Notes under the pieces: model-generated
Told to the model about the DNA's origin: nothing
Seen by the model: the letters and a program-made list of their open reading frames with translations, nothing else
The model's database searches: none
Program-made: the position numbers and the translations under genes
Part shown: in pieces, positions 27,057 to 34,233 of the stretch
Layout: each line of letters begins with the position of its first letter
Numbering within the stretch: position 1 is the stretch's first letter
NCBI RefSeq assembly: GCF_001046855.1
Contig: NZ_HF570958.1
Location: 524,987-564,261, forward strand
Reading direction: 5' to 3'
Source of the DNA: Nostocoides japonicum T1-X7
GTDB lineage: Bacteria; Actinomycetota; Actinomycetes; Actinomycetales; Dermatophilaceae
Length of the DNA stretch: 39,275 nt

Positions 27057-27459
27057 TTACCCCAGGTACTGGCAGGTGATCTTCAGGGTGCCTGGGGGCG
27101 AGCTGGAGTAGGGCCAGTTCCATCCGCACTTTTGATGAGCGTTCGTGGCCGTCGGATGATTCAGAGTGACGACCGTTCCGGTTGAGGTGGCGTAGCCGAT
27201 TGTCGTGTATCCGGGAGCGGGATAGTATGACTCCATCCACACCTCTGGCTGAACGTAGAAATACTGAAGCGTGCCCTTCCCGCCGTCCATTTTGCTTATG
27301 GTCCCTGAACTAACCACGCCACCACTAGACAGGGCCTTGTTGCTCACCCATGTGTGGTACCCCCGACGCTTGCGCCGAGACGGCTGCTAGCGAGATGAGT
27401 GCGACGGCGCCAACAGCCGCGACCCCAAGACGGGCGCGGTTAACTAACATTCGTGTCAT
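27057..27459 (-). pseudogene. Frameshifted small secreted protein gene (paralogue of 26040-26432)
   Basis: From the ATG at 27459 (GAGGGAG upstream) the frame gives a signal peptide (MTRMLVNRARLGVAAVGAVA, LISLAAVSAQASG) but then stops after about 44 codons. The adjacent frame begins at the same place with YHTWVSNKALSSGG and runs to KCGWNW and TCQYLG, the block shared with the paralogue. The frames join if the run of five G in TCGGGGGTACC had four, which restores a protein of about 133 residues, the same size as the intact paralogue. So this is a one-base insertion in a homopolymer: a recent mutation, a phase-variable switch or a sequencing error. Confidence 0.8.
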
Positions 27460-27836
27460 GGGCTGACTCCCTCAGTCTGTTGCCCTCATGAAAGAAGCTG
27501 CTCCTGTCTGCCCTCCACGGCGGAGTCCGCTTCTGTTGCCCTCTGCTGTGGTGGCAGCCTGCCGCTTATCGCTTTCCCTGTCAAGCCCAAACAGCGCGGT
27601 GATGAGATGTTTGTTGGCCGGCGCTGGGCCATTTAGCAGTGTCGGCGGGAACGCACTTCACTTGAGCACATGTCTGATCAGCGGCGAGTCCTCGACATGG
27701 TCTGGATTCGAGGGCATGTGACCCAACTCGTGCCGCGTGAGTTTGATTCTGCGATGTGGCTTGTGTTTGTGCTGGTCAGCGCATCGGCCGGATCTTAGAT
27801 GACACACCCCGGCGGCAGATTGAGTCGCCGCTCGTG
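27460..27836. other. Upstream region of the secreted-protein operon, no clear gene
   Basis: This region carries the promoter of the minus-strand operon at its left end. A short plus-strand frame near 27669 (MSDQRRVLDMVWIRG, ending FVLVSASAGS) is open for about 43 codons but has no recognised relation. The bases before the transposase remnant include one copy of a direct repeat (27799-27817). Confidence 0.4.
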
Positions 27837-28317
27837 GTGTTCGTGCGGAAGGTCCCGGGGTGGCCGGGGAGCACGAAGGTGCACTTGGCGCAGCGGCGCG
27901 CGGGTCGTGATGTCGTCCTGCAGCATCTGCGGACGACACGGTCGGAGACTGTGTCGGCGATGCTGGTCGCGGAGGCAGCGCGTCGACTGCGGCCGGGCCA
28001 GGGGGCGCTGAACCTGGGGCTTGCAGGAGGCGCCGGCCACGACGCGATCAGGGGTGATCACCGGCGAGCGGTCGGCGTCGTTATGGCAGGTCCCGACTGT
28101 GGCGCACACCCGGCTGGGGTTCGGCGTCGTCGACGATGCCGCACTCTCCCAGCCGGTCCTGGCGCGGATCACTGAGCCGACGTCCAAGGTCGACTCGCTG
28201 CGCGCCCTGGATGAACTGGGCATCGAGCACACCTCCCTGCGGATGACGGCTCGCACGCTCAACCGGGTCGGCGCAGGCGGCTACCGGGACCCCGCCCAAT
28301 GACACACCCCAGCGGCA
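27799..28317. repeat. Direct repeat flanking the transposase remnant
   Basis: ATGACACACCCC followed by a variable base and GCGGCA occurs at 27799-27817 and 28299-28317, on either side of the IS1634-type fragment. The right copy supplies the stop codon of the fragment. It may record a deletion or a target duplication. Confidence 0.6.
27837..28302 (+). pseudogene. IS1634-family transposase, truncated and frameshifted
   Basis: The N-terminal part reads VFVRKVPGWPGSTKVHLAQR, then SETVSAMLVAEAARRLRPGQ and GALNLGL, as in actinobacterial IS1634/IS4-group transposases. After the GGGG near 28017 the homology continues in the next frame: VITGERSASLWQV, LGFGVVDDAALSQPVLARIT, EPTSKVDSLRALDELGI, LNRVGAGGYRD. 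Only about 150 of the expected 500 or more residues remain, so the catalytic DDE core is absent. One frameshift and a 3' truncation make it inactive. Confidence 0.75.
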
Positions 28318-28632
28318 CGACTCGTGTGGCACCGCCGAGGCGGACGCTCGAGCGGATACACGGCCTTCCGCCAGCGCGACACGAACGGGTGGACGGAAGG
28401 GTAGGACGCCGACCAGCCGACACTCCTTCATGGTCGCCATCGCCCAGAAGGTGTGATCAAGCAGGGGTCGCTGGCTGACCAATCGCTTCAAATTAGGTAT
28501 CGCCATGGCTCGGTCCGCGGACGACTGATCGACAACTCATGAACTACGGACGCCGCATCCGTCGAGTGCCTCCGCAGAACGGCAACCTGAAGACTCCCTG
28601 CTGGTTGCGTCCCCTGAAGGAGTGCTCTTCCT
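28303..28632. other. Gap upstream of the Lsr2-like gene
   Basis: I find no gene in these 330 bases. AAGGAG, the probable ribosome-binding site of the Lsr2-like gene, is at the right end. The sequence between the transposase remnant and this site looks like decayed DNA. Confidence 0.45.
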
Positions 28633-28821
28633 ATGGCGAAACGTGTGGAACTATCTCTCGTGGACGACGACACTGACGGCACCGCCGCGGAGGAGACGAT
28701 CTCCTTAGCGCTTGATGGCGTGAGCTACGAGATCAACCTGAACCGCCACAACGCGACCAAGGTGCACCAGGGCCTTGATTCCTGGATCGCGTCCGCGACA
28801 CGGACGGACGCCGGTCCGTGA
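28633..28821 (+). CDS. Lsr2 dimerisation-domain-only protein
   Basis: A 62-residue protein that matches the N-terminal domain of Lsr2: MAKRVELSLVDDDTDG, then ETISLALDGVSYEINLN, HNATKVHQGLDSWIASA. Lsr2 is the actinobacterial H-NS-like silencer. Its N-terminal domain dimerises and oligomerises, and its C-terminal domain (with the RGR hook) binds AT-rich DNA. Here the protein stops right after the first domain, and the sequence beyond (28822 onward) has no RGR or helix-turn-helix block in any frame. It could poison or modulate host Lsr2, as truncated H-NS proteins do in enterobacteria, or be an inert truncation. The start has AAGGAG 10 bases upstream. It is the last gene before the right attachment site. 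Confidence 0.82.
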   Translation: MAKRVELSLVDDDTDGTAAEETISLALDGVSYEINLNRHNATKVHQGLDSWIASATRTDAGP

Positions 28822-28910
28822 GCAAGTCATCTGACACGAAGGGGTTGGCTGGTCGCAGCGACCTGTCAGCCGTGGGGTTATTCGTGTCGGATGAAGGCCT
28901 TCTAGGTCTC

Positions 28911-28975
28911 TCGAGTCCCTCCACGTCCACAGCGCAGAGACATGTGCTGTGACTGGGCAAACGTCTGAGCAGGAG
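28911..28975 (+). other. Right attachment site of the island
   Basis: TCGAGTCCCTCCACGTCCAC (28911-28930) repeats the tRNA-Val 3' end exactly. The bases that follow (GTGCTGTGAC, TGGGCAAACG, GGAGCGGCG) are similar to those after the 23334 copy. That similarity beyond the core suggests the DNA to the right could belong to another element. Confidence 0.8.
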
Positions 28976-28993
28976 CGGCGCCCGGACCCGAGG

Positions 28994-29839
28994 CTAGTTG
29001 TTCATGAGGTGCATGCCTTCCCAAGCCTGCTCCACGTCGGCGATCGACTTGCGTGTCTGGGACGTCTCGAGCTCGGCCAGTATCGACTGCATCACCGCGA
29101 CGACTCCCGTCAACGACGGCGTACCAGAGATGCCCTCGATCGGCGCGAGGACGATGTGGTCGGCATCGGAGTTCAGCGGCGAGGACTGTAAGTCGGTGAC
29201 GACGACGACGGTGGCCCCGCGCTGGCGAGCGAGTCGGGTGAGCCCACGCGTCGCCCGGGTGAGTCGCCAGATGTTGAGCACGACCACGCAGTCGTCGTCG
29301 TCCAGATGTGCAATCGCCGCGGCTTGCTCAGTCGCGGGACCGGCAGCGAGCCGGACGTCGTAGCCGTAGATCGACCCGAGGTAGCTGAAGATGTGCCCGG
29401 GACCGGCGCCCGTTCCTGAGGCGATCACGACCACCCGGCGAGCGGAGGAGATCGCGCTCGCAGCCGACTTGATCGCCGTGAGGTTCTCCGGAGCGGAGGC
29501 GACAGTCAGGTTCTCCCCGTCCTTGCGGAGCATCCGGGCAGAGGCGTCATCATCAGGGGCGCGCTCAGCCCCTGCGGACCTCAGCGAGTCGAGGTAGGCA
29601 GCCCGGATCGCGGACCGAAGATCTGGCCAGCCGCTGTAGTCCAGTTGCTGAGCCGTGCGGACGACAGTGGAGACGTTGACTCCCGCACGTTCTGCAACTT
29701 CGCGCGCCGACGCATAAGAGCTGAACTGCGGCATCTGAGCGACCAGCTGAACGACCCGGTCCCCCTGAACGCCGAGCTTCACCCGGGCGACTCGCGCAGC
29801 GAGCAGTGAGTCGACGTTGACGCTGGAGGGCTGGCTCAT
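28994..29839 (-). CDS. RpiR-family transcriptional regulator (HTH + SIS domains)
   Basis: A 281-residue regulator. The N-terminal helix-turn-helix reads VAQMPQFSSYASAREVAERA then GVNVSTVVRTAQQLDYSGWP, typical of RpiR. A C-terminal SIS fold follows: RRVVVIASGTGAGPGHIFSY, DCVVVLNIWRLTRATRGL, ATVVVVTDLQSSPL. SIS domains bind phosphosugars, although RpiR members control many pathways. It is transcribed after the small monooxygenase gene (21-base gap) and divergently from the MFS remnant and amidohydrolase, which it may control. The ATG sits in the middle of a 17-base palindrome. Confidence 0.88.
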   Translation of the reverse strand: MSQPSSVNVDSLLAARVARVKLGVQGDRVVQLVAQMPQFSSYASAREVAERAGVNVSTVVRTAQQLDYSGWPDLRSAIRAAYLDSLRSAGAERAPDDDASARMLRKDGENLTVASAPENLTAIKSAASAISSARRVVVIASGTGAGPGHIFSYLGSIYGYDVRLAAGPATEQAAAIAHLDDDDCVVVLNIWRLTRATRGLTRLARQRGATVVVVTDLQSSPLNSDADHIVLAPIEGISGTPSLTGVVAVMQSILAELETSQTRKSIADVEQAWEGMHLMNN

Positions 29840-29847
29840 AGAGCCAG
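29831..29847 (-). promoter_or_regulatory. Palindrome over the RpiR start codon
   Basis: CTGGCTC-ATA-GAGCCAG is a perfect 7-base inverted repeat whose loop holds part of the start codon. In the mRNA it would fold around the AUG and could limit translation. As DNA it could be an autoregulatory site. No Shine-Dalgarno is visible upstream. Confidence 0.4.
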
Positions 29848-29860
29848 CATGTTATGCAAC

Positions 29861-30154
29861 TCAGCTGGTGCGCACGGTGAACACCTCGTTCGTCGCCGTC
29901 ACGTCGCCACCGGCCGCGCGCGCGACGCCTTCGGCGAAGGTCAGCCGCTCGGCCGCAGCCAGCCATGTGTCGTAGGCGGACACGTCGGGCCACTCGCCGA
30001 TGACGATGATGCGCCCTGGGTCCTCGACAGCGAGGGCGAGCCGTGCCGATGTCGCTCCTGAGCTCTCGAGGATGCGAGCCGAACTGTAGTAGTCGACGAC
30101 CTCGTCGCGGCGGTCGGGCGGAACCTGCAAGGTGAGGATACTGATCACGGTCAT
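29861..30154 (-). CDS. ABM-domain (antibiotic biosynthesis monooxygenase-like) protein
   Basis: A 97-residue protein with the ferredoxin-like ABM pattern: MTVISILTLQVPPDRRDEVV at the start, ARLALAVEDPGRIIVIGEW in the centre (the family's typical E-W near the third strand), then AYDTWLAAAERLTFAEGVAR. ABM proteins act as small dimeric oxygenases, haem-degrading enzymes or simple stress proteins; the function cannot be fixed. It is the first gene of a two-gene unit with the RpiR regulator and is divergent from the MFS remnant. Confidence 0.72.
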   Translation of the reverse strand: MTVISILTLQVPPDRRDEVVDYYSSARILESSGATSARLALAVEDPGRIIVIGEWPDVSAYDTWLAAAERLTFAEGVARAAGGDVTATNEVFTVRTS

Positions 30155-30227
30155 CCATCAAGTGTTGCACCGACTATATAACGCACTCTACTGTTGCGTG
30201 CACCACATCACAGAGGATGCGGTGCGG
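30155..30227. promoter_or_regulatory. Divergent promoter region between ABM and MFS genes
   Basis: The 73-base gap holds TATATA (30175-30180), which could serve as a -10 in either direction. Two similar boxes, TGTTGCACC (30163-30171) and TGTTGCGTGCACC (30192-30204), lie on either side. They are candidate binding sites for the adjacent RpiR protein. Confidence 0.4.
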
Positions 30228-30551
30228 ATGTCCATTTCCACCCCCAGCTCCAGAGCTGAGCAAGAGGCTGCCCTCGTCGCGCGGACGTCGCTCCTGATCT
30301 TCGCCGCGTGCAGTGTCCTCATGACCACGGCGACGACGGTCCCCGAGTTGTTCATCTCGCGTGCGCTCGCCGGCATCGGCATCGGTGCGGAGACCTCCCT
30401 GATCGCCCCGTACATCTCCGAGTTCCTGCCCGCCCGCGTGCGAGGCACGTTCGTCTCCCGCACCATCGGCTACCTCCTCGCAGGGCTCGTCGCGCCGGGC
30501 CCGCGGACCTCCGGGCGCAGCCTCAACGAGCACATGCCTGCCACGCACTGA
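30228..30551 (+). pseudogene. MFS transporter with a large internal deletion
   Basis: The frame keeps one part of a sugar/metabolite porter: LLIFAACSVLMTTATTVPEL, FISRALAGIGIGAETSL, ISEFLPARVRGTF (the R-x-x-G-IG and E-x-x-P-x-x-RG motifs of helices 4-5). It jumps, after GYLLAGLVAPG, to PRTSGRSLNEH, which is the C-terminal tail normally found after helix 12 (P-x-T-GRSL). About 300 central residues are therefore missing, and 107 codons remain. The ATG at 30228 is also late for an MFS N-terminus. It precedes the amidohydrolase, for which the intact gene may once have supplied the substrate. Confidence 0.7.
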
Positions 30552-30578
30552 CGTCGAGAGGAAGGGAATACACCTACC

Positions 30579-31808
30579 ATGCGCATTCGCATCATCAACG
30601 CGAGGCTGCTTGAACCGGCCACCGGAGAGAGCCAGGAGAACTCCTGGATCGACATCGATGGCGATCGGATCGCCGGCAGCGGCGTCGGTGAGCCGCCGCC
30701 GGTCGGCGACGACTGCCGAGTGATCGACGCCCAAGGCGGCACCGTGTTGCCAGGACTGGTCGACGCCCACGTCCACATCATCGTCACGGCAGCCGACCCC
30801 AACGTCTACAAGAACTGGAGCCCCGGTTACACGACGGTCCGTGCGCTGCTGGCGGCGGGCGACATGCTGCGCCGGGGATTCACGACCATCCGCGATGTCG
30901 GCGGCGCCGATTACGGCATGGCACGAGCCCTCGACGAGGGCCTGATGCCGGGTCCACGACTTCTCTTCGGAGGAAAGGCGGTCTCGCAGACCGGCGGTCA
31001 CGGAGACTTCCGTGACCTGAACGACAACTCGACATCGTGTTGCCAGCTCCAGCCGGAGTTCGGGCGGATCGCCGACGGTGTCGCCCAAGTGCAGCAGGCG
31101 GCGCGCGACGAGTTCCGCAAGGGCGCCCATCATCTGAAGCTGGTGGTCTCCGGCGGCGTCGCTTCCCCAACGGACGAGATCTCGGCCGTGCAGTACACCT
31201 ATGAAGAGATCCGGGCCGCAGTCATCGAAGCCGAGAACCACAACCGGTACGTGGCGGTCCACGCCTACCATCCGCGTTCGGTGAACCAGGCGCTGCGCGC
31301 CGGTGTGCGCTCGGTGGAACATGGCAACTTGATCGACGACGAGTCGATCCGCATGCTCCTCGAGAACGACGCCTTCCTGGTTCCGAACGTCTTCGCCTAC
31401 GAGGCAATGTACGAGGCCGGAACCGCGTCCCTGTCCGAGACTTCCCTCCGCAAACTCGACGAGGTCCGCATGGCCGCCCTTGACGCGTTGGACCGGGCAC
31501 ACAGGGCGGGAGTGAAGATCGTCTACGGCAGCGACCTGCTCGGGCCGCTTCAGGTCCATCAACTCCAAGAGTTCACGATCCGTGCAAAGGTGCAGCCGAT
31601 CATCGACGTCATCCGCTCGGCGACGTCGACGGCAGCTGAGATGGTAGGAATGGAAGGCGAGATCGGCACCCTCGCCACCGGTGCGTGCGCCGACCTGCTC
31701 GTGCTCGACGGCGACCCCGAGGAAGACCTGACGGTCCTGACGGATCCGGTACAGCATCCGCGCTATGTGATCCATCGCGGCAACGTCCTCGAGCCCAACG
31801 CCACCTGA
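30579..31808 (+). CDS. Metal-dependent amidohydrolase (imidazolonepropionase/prolidase-like)
   Basis: A 409-residue amidohydrolase-superfamily enzyme. The metal ligands are visible in order: His64 and His66 (GLVDAHVHI), probable carboxylated Lys187 (AHHLKLVVSGG), His228 (YVAVHAYHP), His248 (SVEHGNLI) and Asp319 (VYGSDLLG). The end has the usual beta-barrel return GTLATGACADLLVLDGDPEE. A binuclear centre and hydrolysis of an amide or related bond are expected; the substrate is unknown, and acyl-amino-acid or dipeptide substrates are typical of close relatives. GAGAGGAAGGGA precedes the ATG. A terminator follows. Codon use is GC-rich but the GTATGC motif is absent. Confidence 0.87.
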   Translation: MRIRIINARLLEPATGESQENSWIDIDGDRIAGSGVGEPPPVGDDCRVIDAQGGTVLPGLVDAHVHIIVTAADPNVYKNWSPGYTTVRALLAAGDMLRRGFTTIRDVGGADYGMARALDEGLMPGPRLLFGGKAVSQTGGHGDFRDLNDNSTSCCQLQPEFGRIADGVAQVQQAARDEFRKGAHHLKLVVSGGVASPTDEISAVQYTYEEIRAAVIEAENHNRYVAVHAYHPRSVNQALRAGVRSVEHGNLIDDESIRMLLENDAFLVPNVFAYEAMYEAGTASLSETSLRKLDEVRMAALDALDRAHRAGVKIVYGSDLLGPLQVHQLQEFTIRAKVQPIIDVIRSATSTAAEMVGMEGEIGTLATGACADLLVLDGDPEEDLTVLTDPVQHPRYVIHRGNVLEPNAT

Positions 31809-31841
31809 TATGTCGTCGATCTTGTCGAGCGGGTAGGTGAG

Positions 31842-31875
31842 GCGGGGTCCTCTTCCTGGGTGGCAAGGACCCCGC
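31842..31875 (+). terminator. Terminator after the amidohydrolase
   Basis: GCGGGGTCCT (31842-31851) pairs perfectly with AGGACCCCGC (31866-31875) across a 14-base loop. It lies 33 bases after the stop codon and is followed by TTCGTCGTC. Confidence 0.75.
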
Positions 31876-32280
31876 TTCGTCGTCGCCGGGGTGGTGGTCA
31901 CGGAGGCGGCGTGTCAGACGAGGCCCCGCTGGAGTTCGATCTCGACGTGCTGATCAGGGGCCTGGAGGTCCGGTTGGAGGCCGCGGACGCGGCGGTTGCA
32001 CGCACCAGGAGGTGGGGAGCCAGCGGCCACCCCACGGCGCGCCTCGTGGGGAAGATGGTGGGAGCCAGGACTCTGGCCAGCTTCCCCGGAAGGAGTCGAG
32101 CCGGTCGAACACGAGCGCGACGTCCGGCGATCGTTCCGTCACGGGTCCCGGTGGGTCCGCGTCCGGAGTCGGCGTGGTCCACGCCGACACCGGAGGTCAG
32201 AGCCCACCGGGCCCCGTCAGGGCAGGCGGCCGGGCCCGCGACAGGCTCGCCGACTGCATACCCCGATCAGACGACCGGGG
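31876..32280. other. Intergenic stretch with a palindrome and a regulator-like remnant
   Basis: No intact gene. GTCGGCGTGG (32168-32177) and CCACGCCGAC (32179-32188) form a perfect 21-base palindrome centred on one T, a possible hairpin for the convergent MFS gene or an operator. A plus-strand frame from 31911 reads SDEAPLEFDLDVLIRGLEVR, which recalls the C-terminal end of TetR-type ligand domains and may be a gene remnant; this is weak. Confidence 0.4.
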
Positions 32281-33750
32281 TCAGTGGCCGTGGCCCACCG
32301 CCGGGGTGGCACGGTCGTTGATGAGGAAGTCGCCGGCCGCGAAGTGCTCCTCGAGCACCTCGAGGGACCGGCCGCTGGTGTTCGGCAGGAAGTTCCGGAC
32401 GAACCAGATGATGGCCAGGCCGATGACGAAGAGGATGAGGAACATCATCTTGATCCCCCACGCCCCGACGACGATGGGGAAGCTGAAGACGAGGATGCAG
32501 TCGGCGCTCCACAGGACGAAGATGCACAGCCCGGTCGCGAATCCTCGGATCCGCAGCGGGAACATCTCCGACAGGCAGACCCACACGGGAACGTTCAGGG
32601 TGAGCTGGATGAAGAAGAGCATCATGTCGCAGAGGAACAGGATGAGCCAGGCCTTGAACGTGTTGCCGTCCGGGATGGTGAATGCCGCCAGGGTGATGAG
32701 CCCTTGCGAGATCGTCGTCGCGATGACCCCGAAGAGGATCAGTCCCTTGCGCGAGAACTTGTCGACGGCCCAGAACAGACACAGCGCGCCGCCGATGACG
32801 GCGGTGACCCCGTTGGCGATGTTGGCGATCGGGGCCGCGCTGTCGGAGAAGCCGGCGTCCTTCAACAGCTGGGTGCCGTAGTACATGAGCGCGTTGACGC
32901 CACTGAACTGCTGGGCGATGCCCAGACAGGCCCCGACGATGACCAGCCGCCGGATCCACGGGGTCCCCAGGTCGGACCAGCCGCCGGTCTTGGACTCGGC
33001 CTCCTCCTCGGCCAGCCGCCGCACCTCGGCCATCTCGGCCCGGGCGCGGTCCTCGGTCCGCACCTCCATCATGACGGCGAGGGCGTCGTCCTCGCGGCCC
33101 TTGGACATCAGCCACCGCGGCGACTCCGGCATCCGCAGCATGCCGAAGAACAGGGCGAAGGCGGGAATCGCGCAGACGACGAGCATGTACCGCCAGACGT
33201 TGTCGCCGTGGAAGGTCGCCCCGATGATGGCGTTGATGATGAAGGCGAGCATCTGGCCGATGACGATGGCCAGCTCGTTGCGGCCGCCGAGGGATCCCCG
33301 CCGCTCCTGGGGGGCCATCTCGGACAGGTAGATCGGGACCGCCTGCGAGGCAGCGCCGACGGCCAGGCCGAGGATGAAGCGGGCCACGAGCAGGACGTCG
33401 AGGTTGGGGGCGAAGACGCATCCGAAGGTTCCGACGAGGAAGATGAAGGCGTTGAGCTGGATGGTCTTCTTGCGACCCCAGCCGTCGATGAGCCGGCCAC
33501 CGACGATGGCACCGATCGCGGCGCCGACGAGCAGCGTCGCGGTGACGAAGCCCTCGCCCACGGAGCCGAACCCGAGGTCCTTCTGCATGGGCGTCAGTGC
33601 GCCGTTGATCACGCCGGTGTCGTAGCCGAACAGGAAGCCGCCGAAGGTCGCGACGATCGCGATGACATCCAGCCGCCGCTGCTGCTTTCCCGGTCGCAGC
33701 GGGGGTAGGGCCAGCTCGGTGGCTCCTTTGCCACCTATCGCTTCACTCAT
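32281..33750 (-). CDS. Sugar porter MFS transporter (inositol/xylose-type)
   Basis: A 489-residue transporter with twelve hydrophobic segments and the sugar-porter motifs in order: GGFLFGYDTGVINGAL (helix 1), GRLIDGWGRKK (loop 2-3), LSEMAPQERRG, PESPRWLMSKGR (central loop), QQFSGVNALMYYG (helix 7), SEMFPLRIRG and PNTSGRSLEVLEE (C-terminal). The GYDTGVINGAL start is shared with IolT-type myo-inositol transporters and many hexose/xylose proton symporters, so the substrate is open. AGAGAGAGGA precedes the ATG. It follows a UspA-like gene by 31 bases and is probably co-transcribed with it. Confidence 0.9.
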   Translation of the reverse strand: MSEAIGGKGATELALPPLRPGKQQRRLDVIAIVATFGGFLFGYDTGVINGALTPMQKDLGFGSVGEGFVTATLLVGAAIGAIVGGRLIDGWGRKKTIQLNAFIFLVGTFGCVFAPNLDVLLVARFILGLAVGAASQAVPIYLSEMAPQERRGSLGGRNELAIVIGQMLAFIINAIIGATFHGDNVWRYMLVVCAIPAFALFFGMLRMPESPRWLMSKGREDDALAVMMEVRTEDRARAEMAEVRRLAEEEAESKTGGWSDLGTPWIRRLVIVGACLGIAQQFSGVNALMYYGTQLLKDAGFSDSAAPIANIANGVTAVIGGALCLFWAVDKFSRKGLILFGVIATTISQGLITLAAFTIPDGNTFKAWLILFLCDMMLFFIQLTLNVPVWVCLSEMFPLRIRGFATGLCIFVLWSADCILVFSFPIVVGAWGIKMMFLILFVIGLAIIWFVRNFLPNTSGRSLEVLEEHFAAGDFLINDRATPAVGHGH

Positions 33751-33781
33751 GTGAATCCTCTCTCTCTGGGTTGGCGCCCCG

Positions 33782-34144
33782 TCAGCTCACGGGACGTTTG
33801 ACGCACAGGACAGGCACCTCGGCCCGCAGAACCAGCTGCTGGCTGATGCTTCCCAGGAGGAACTTCCCCACCGGGCTGCGACGGGCGACGCAGATCACGA
33901 GGCGGTCGGCATCCGGGTTGGCGTTCAGCGCGTTGAGGACCGTGTCGACCGGATCCCGGTCGTCCTTGCCCCTGCGCGAGACCACCTTCTCGACCAGCCC
34001 CTCGGGGACGCCGGCAAGGTCGATCTCGCCGAGCGTCAGGTTGACGACGATGAGGCTCGTCGAGCGCGCCTCCGCCTCTACGACCCCGGCCTCCAGGGCA
34101 TACGCGCCCTCTTCCGAATCGGGAACAACGACCATCACTGACAC
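33782..34144 (-). CDS. Short universal-stress-protein (UspA)-like protein
   Basis: A 120-residue single-domain Usp fold: VSVMVVVPDSEEGAYALEAG, TSLIVVNLTLGEIDL, DADRLVICVARRSPVGKFLL, GSISQQLVLRAEVPVLCVKR. In ATP-binding Usps the last loop reads G-x2-G-x9-G-(S/T). Here only the later GS is present, so nucleotide binding is doubtful. GTG at 34144 has GAGGAG 6 bases upstream; longer frames have no site. It lies directly before the sugar porter, a frequent pairing of UspA and transporter. Confidence 0.75.
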   Translation of the reverse strand: MSVMVVVPDSEEGAYALEAGVVEAEARSTSLIVVNLTLGEIDLAGVPEGLVEKVVSRRGKDDRDPVDTVLNALNANPDADRLVICVARRSPVGKFLLGSISQQLVLRAEVPVLCVKRPVS

Positions 34145-34233
34145 GGGAATCTCCTCACTATTTCCGTCGCCACATCCCAGACATGGCGAACTGGACCCTG
34201 GCGATAAACCGGTATACCCGTCAATATGTTGTC

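Larger units (their letters stand above)
23254..28930. mobile_element. tRNA-Val-integrated genomic island remnant (5.7 kb)
   Basis: The interval is bounded by a 20-base direct repeat of the tRNA 3' end (23234-23253 and 28911-28930). It differs from the flanks in lower GC, especially 25.2-27.5 kb, less biased codon use, near absence of the GTATGC motif common outside, and many broken genes. Its contents are an Ldh_2 fragment, a carbohydrate-binding-like fragment, a secreted-protein operon, an IS1634-type transposase remnant and an Lsr2-like domain protein. I recognise no integrase, excisionase or replication gene, so it looks immobile or cross-mobilised. Confidence 0.8.

Noticed and set aside
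25486..27459. Lactococcin-972-type bacteriocin operon
   Set aside because: The small proteins lack the family's C-terminal sequence pattern and no ABC transporter or 7-helix partner is present.
31911..32321. A small regulator gene after the amidohydrolase
   Set aside because: Only about 25 residues recall a TetR ligand-domain end. The rest is low-complexity and no helix-turn-helix precedes it.
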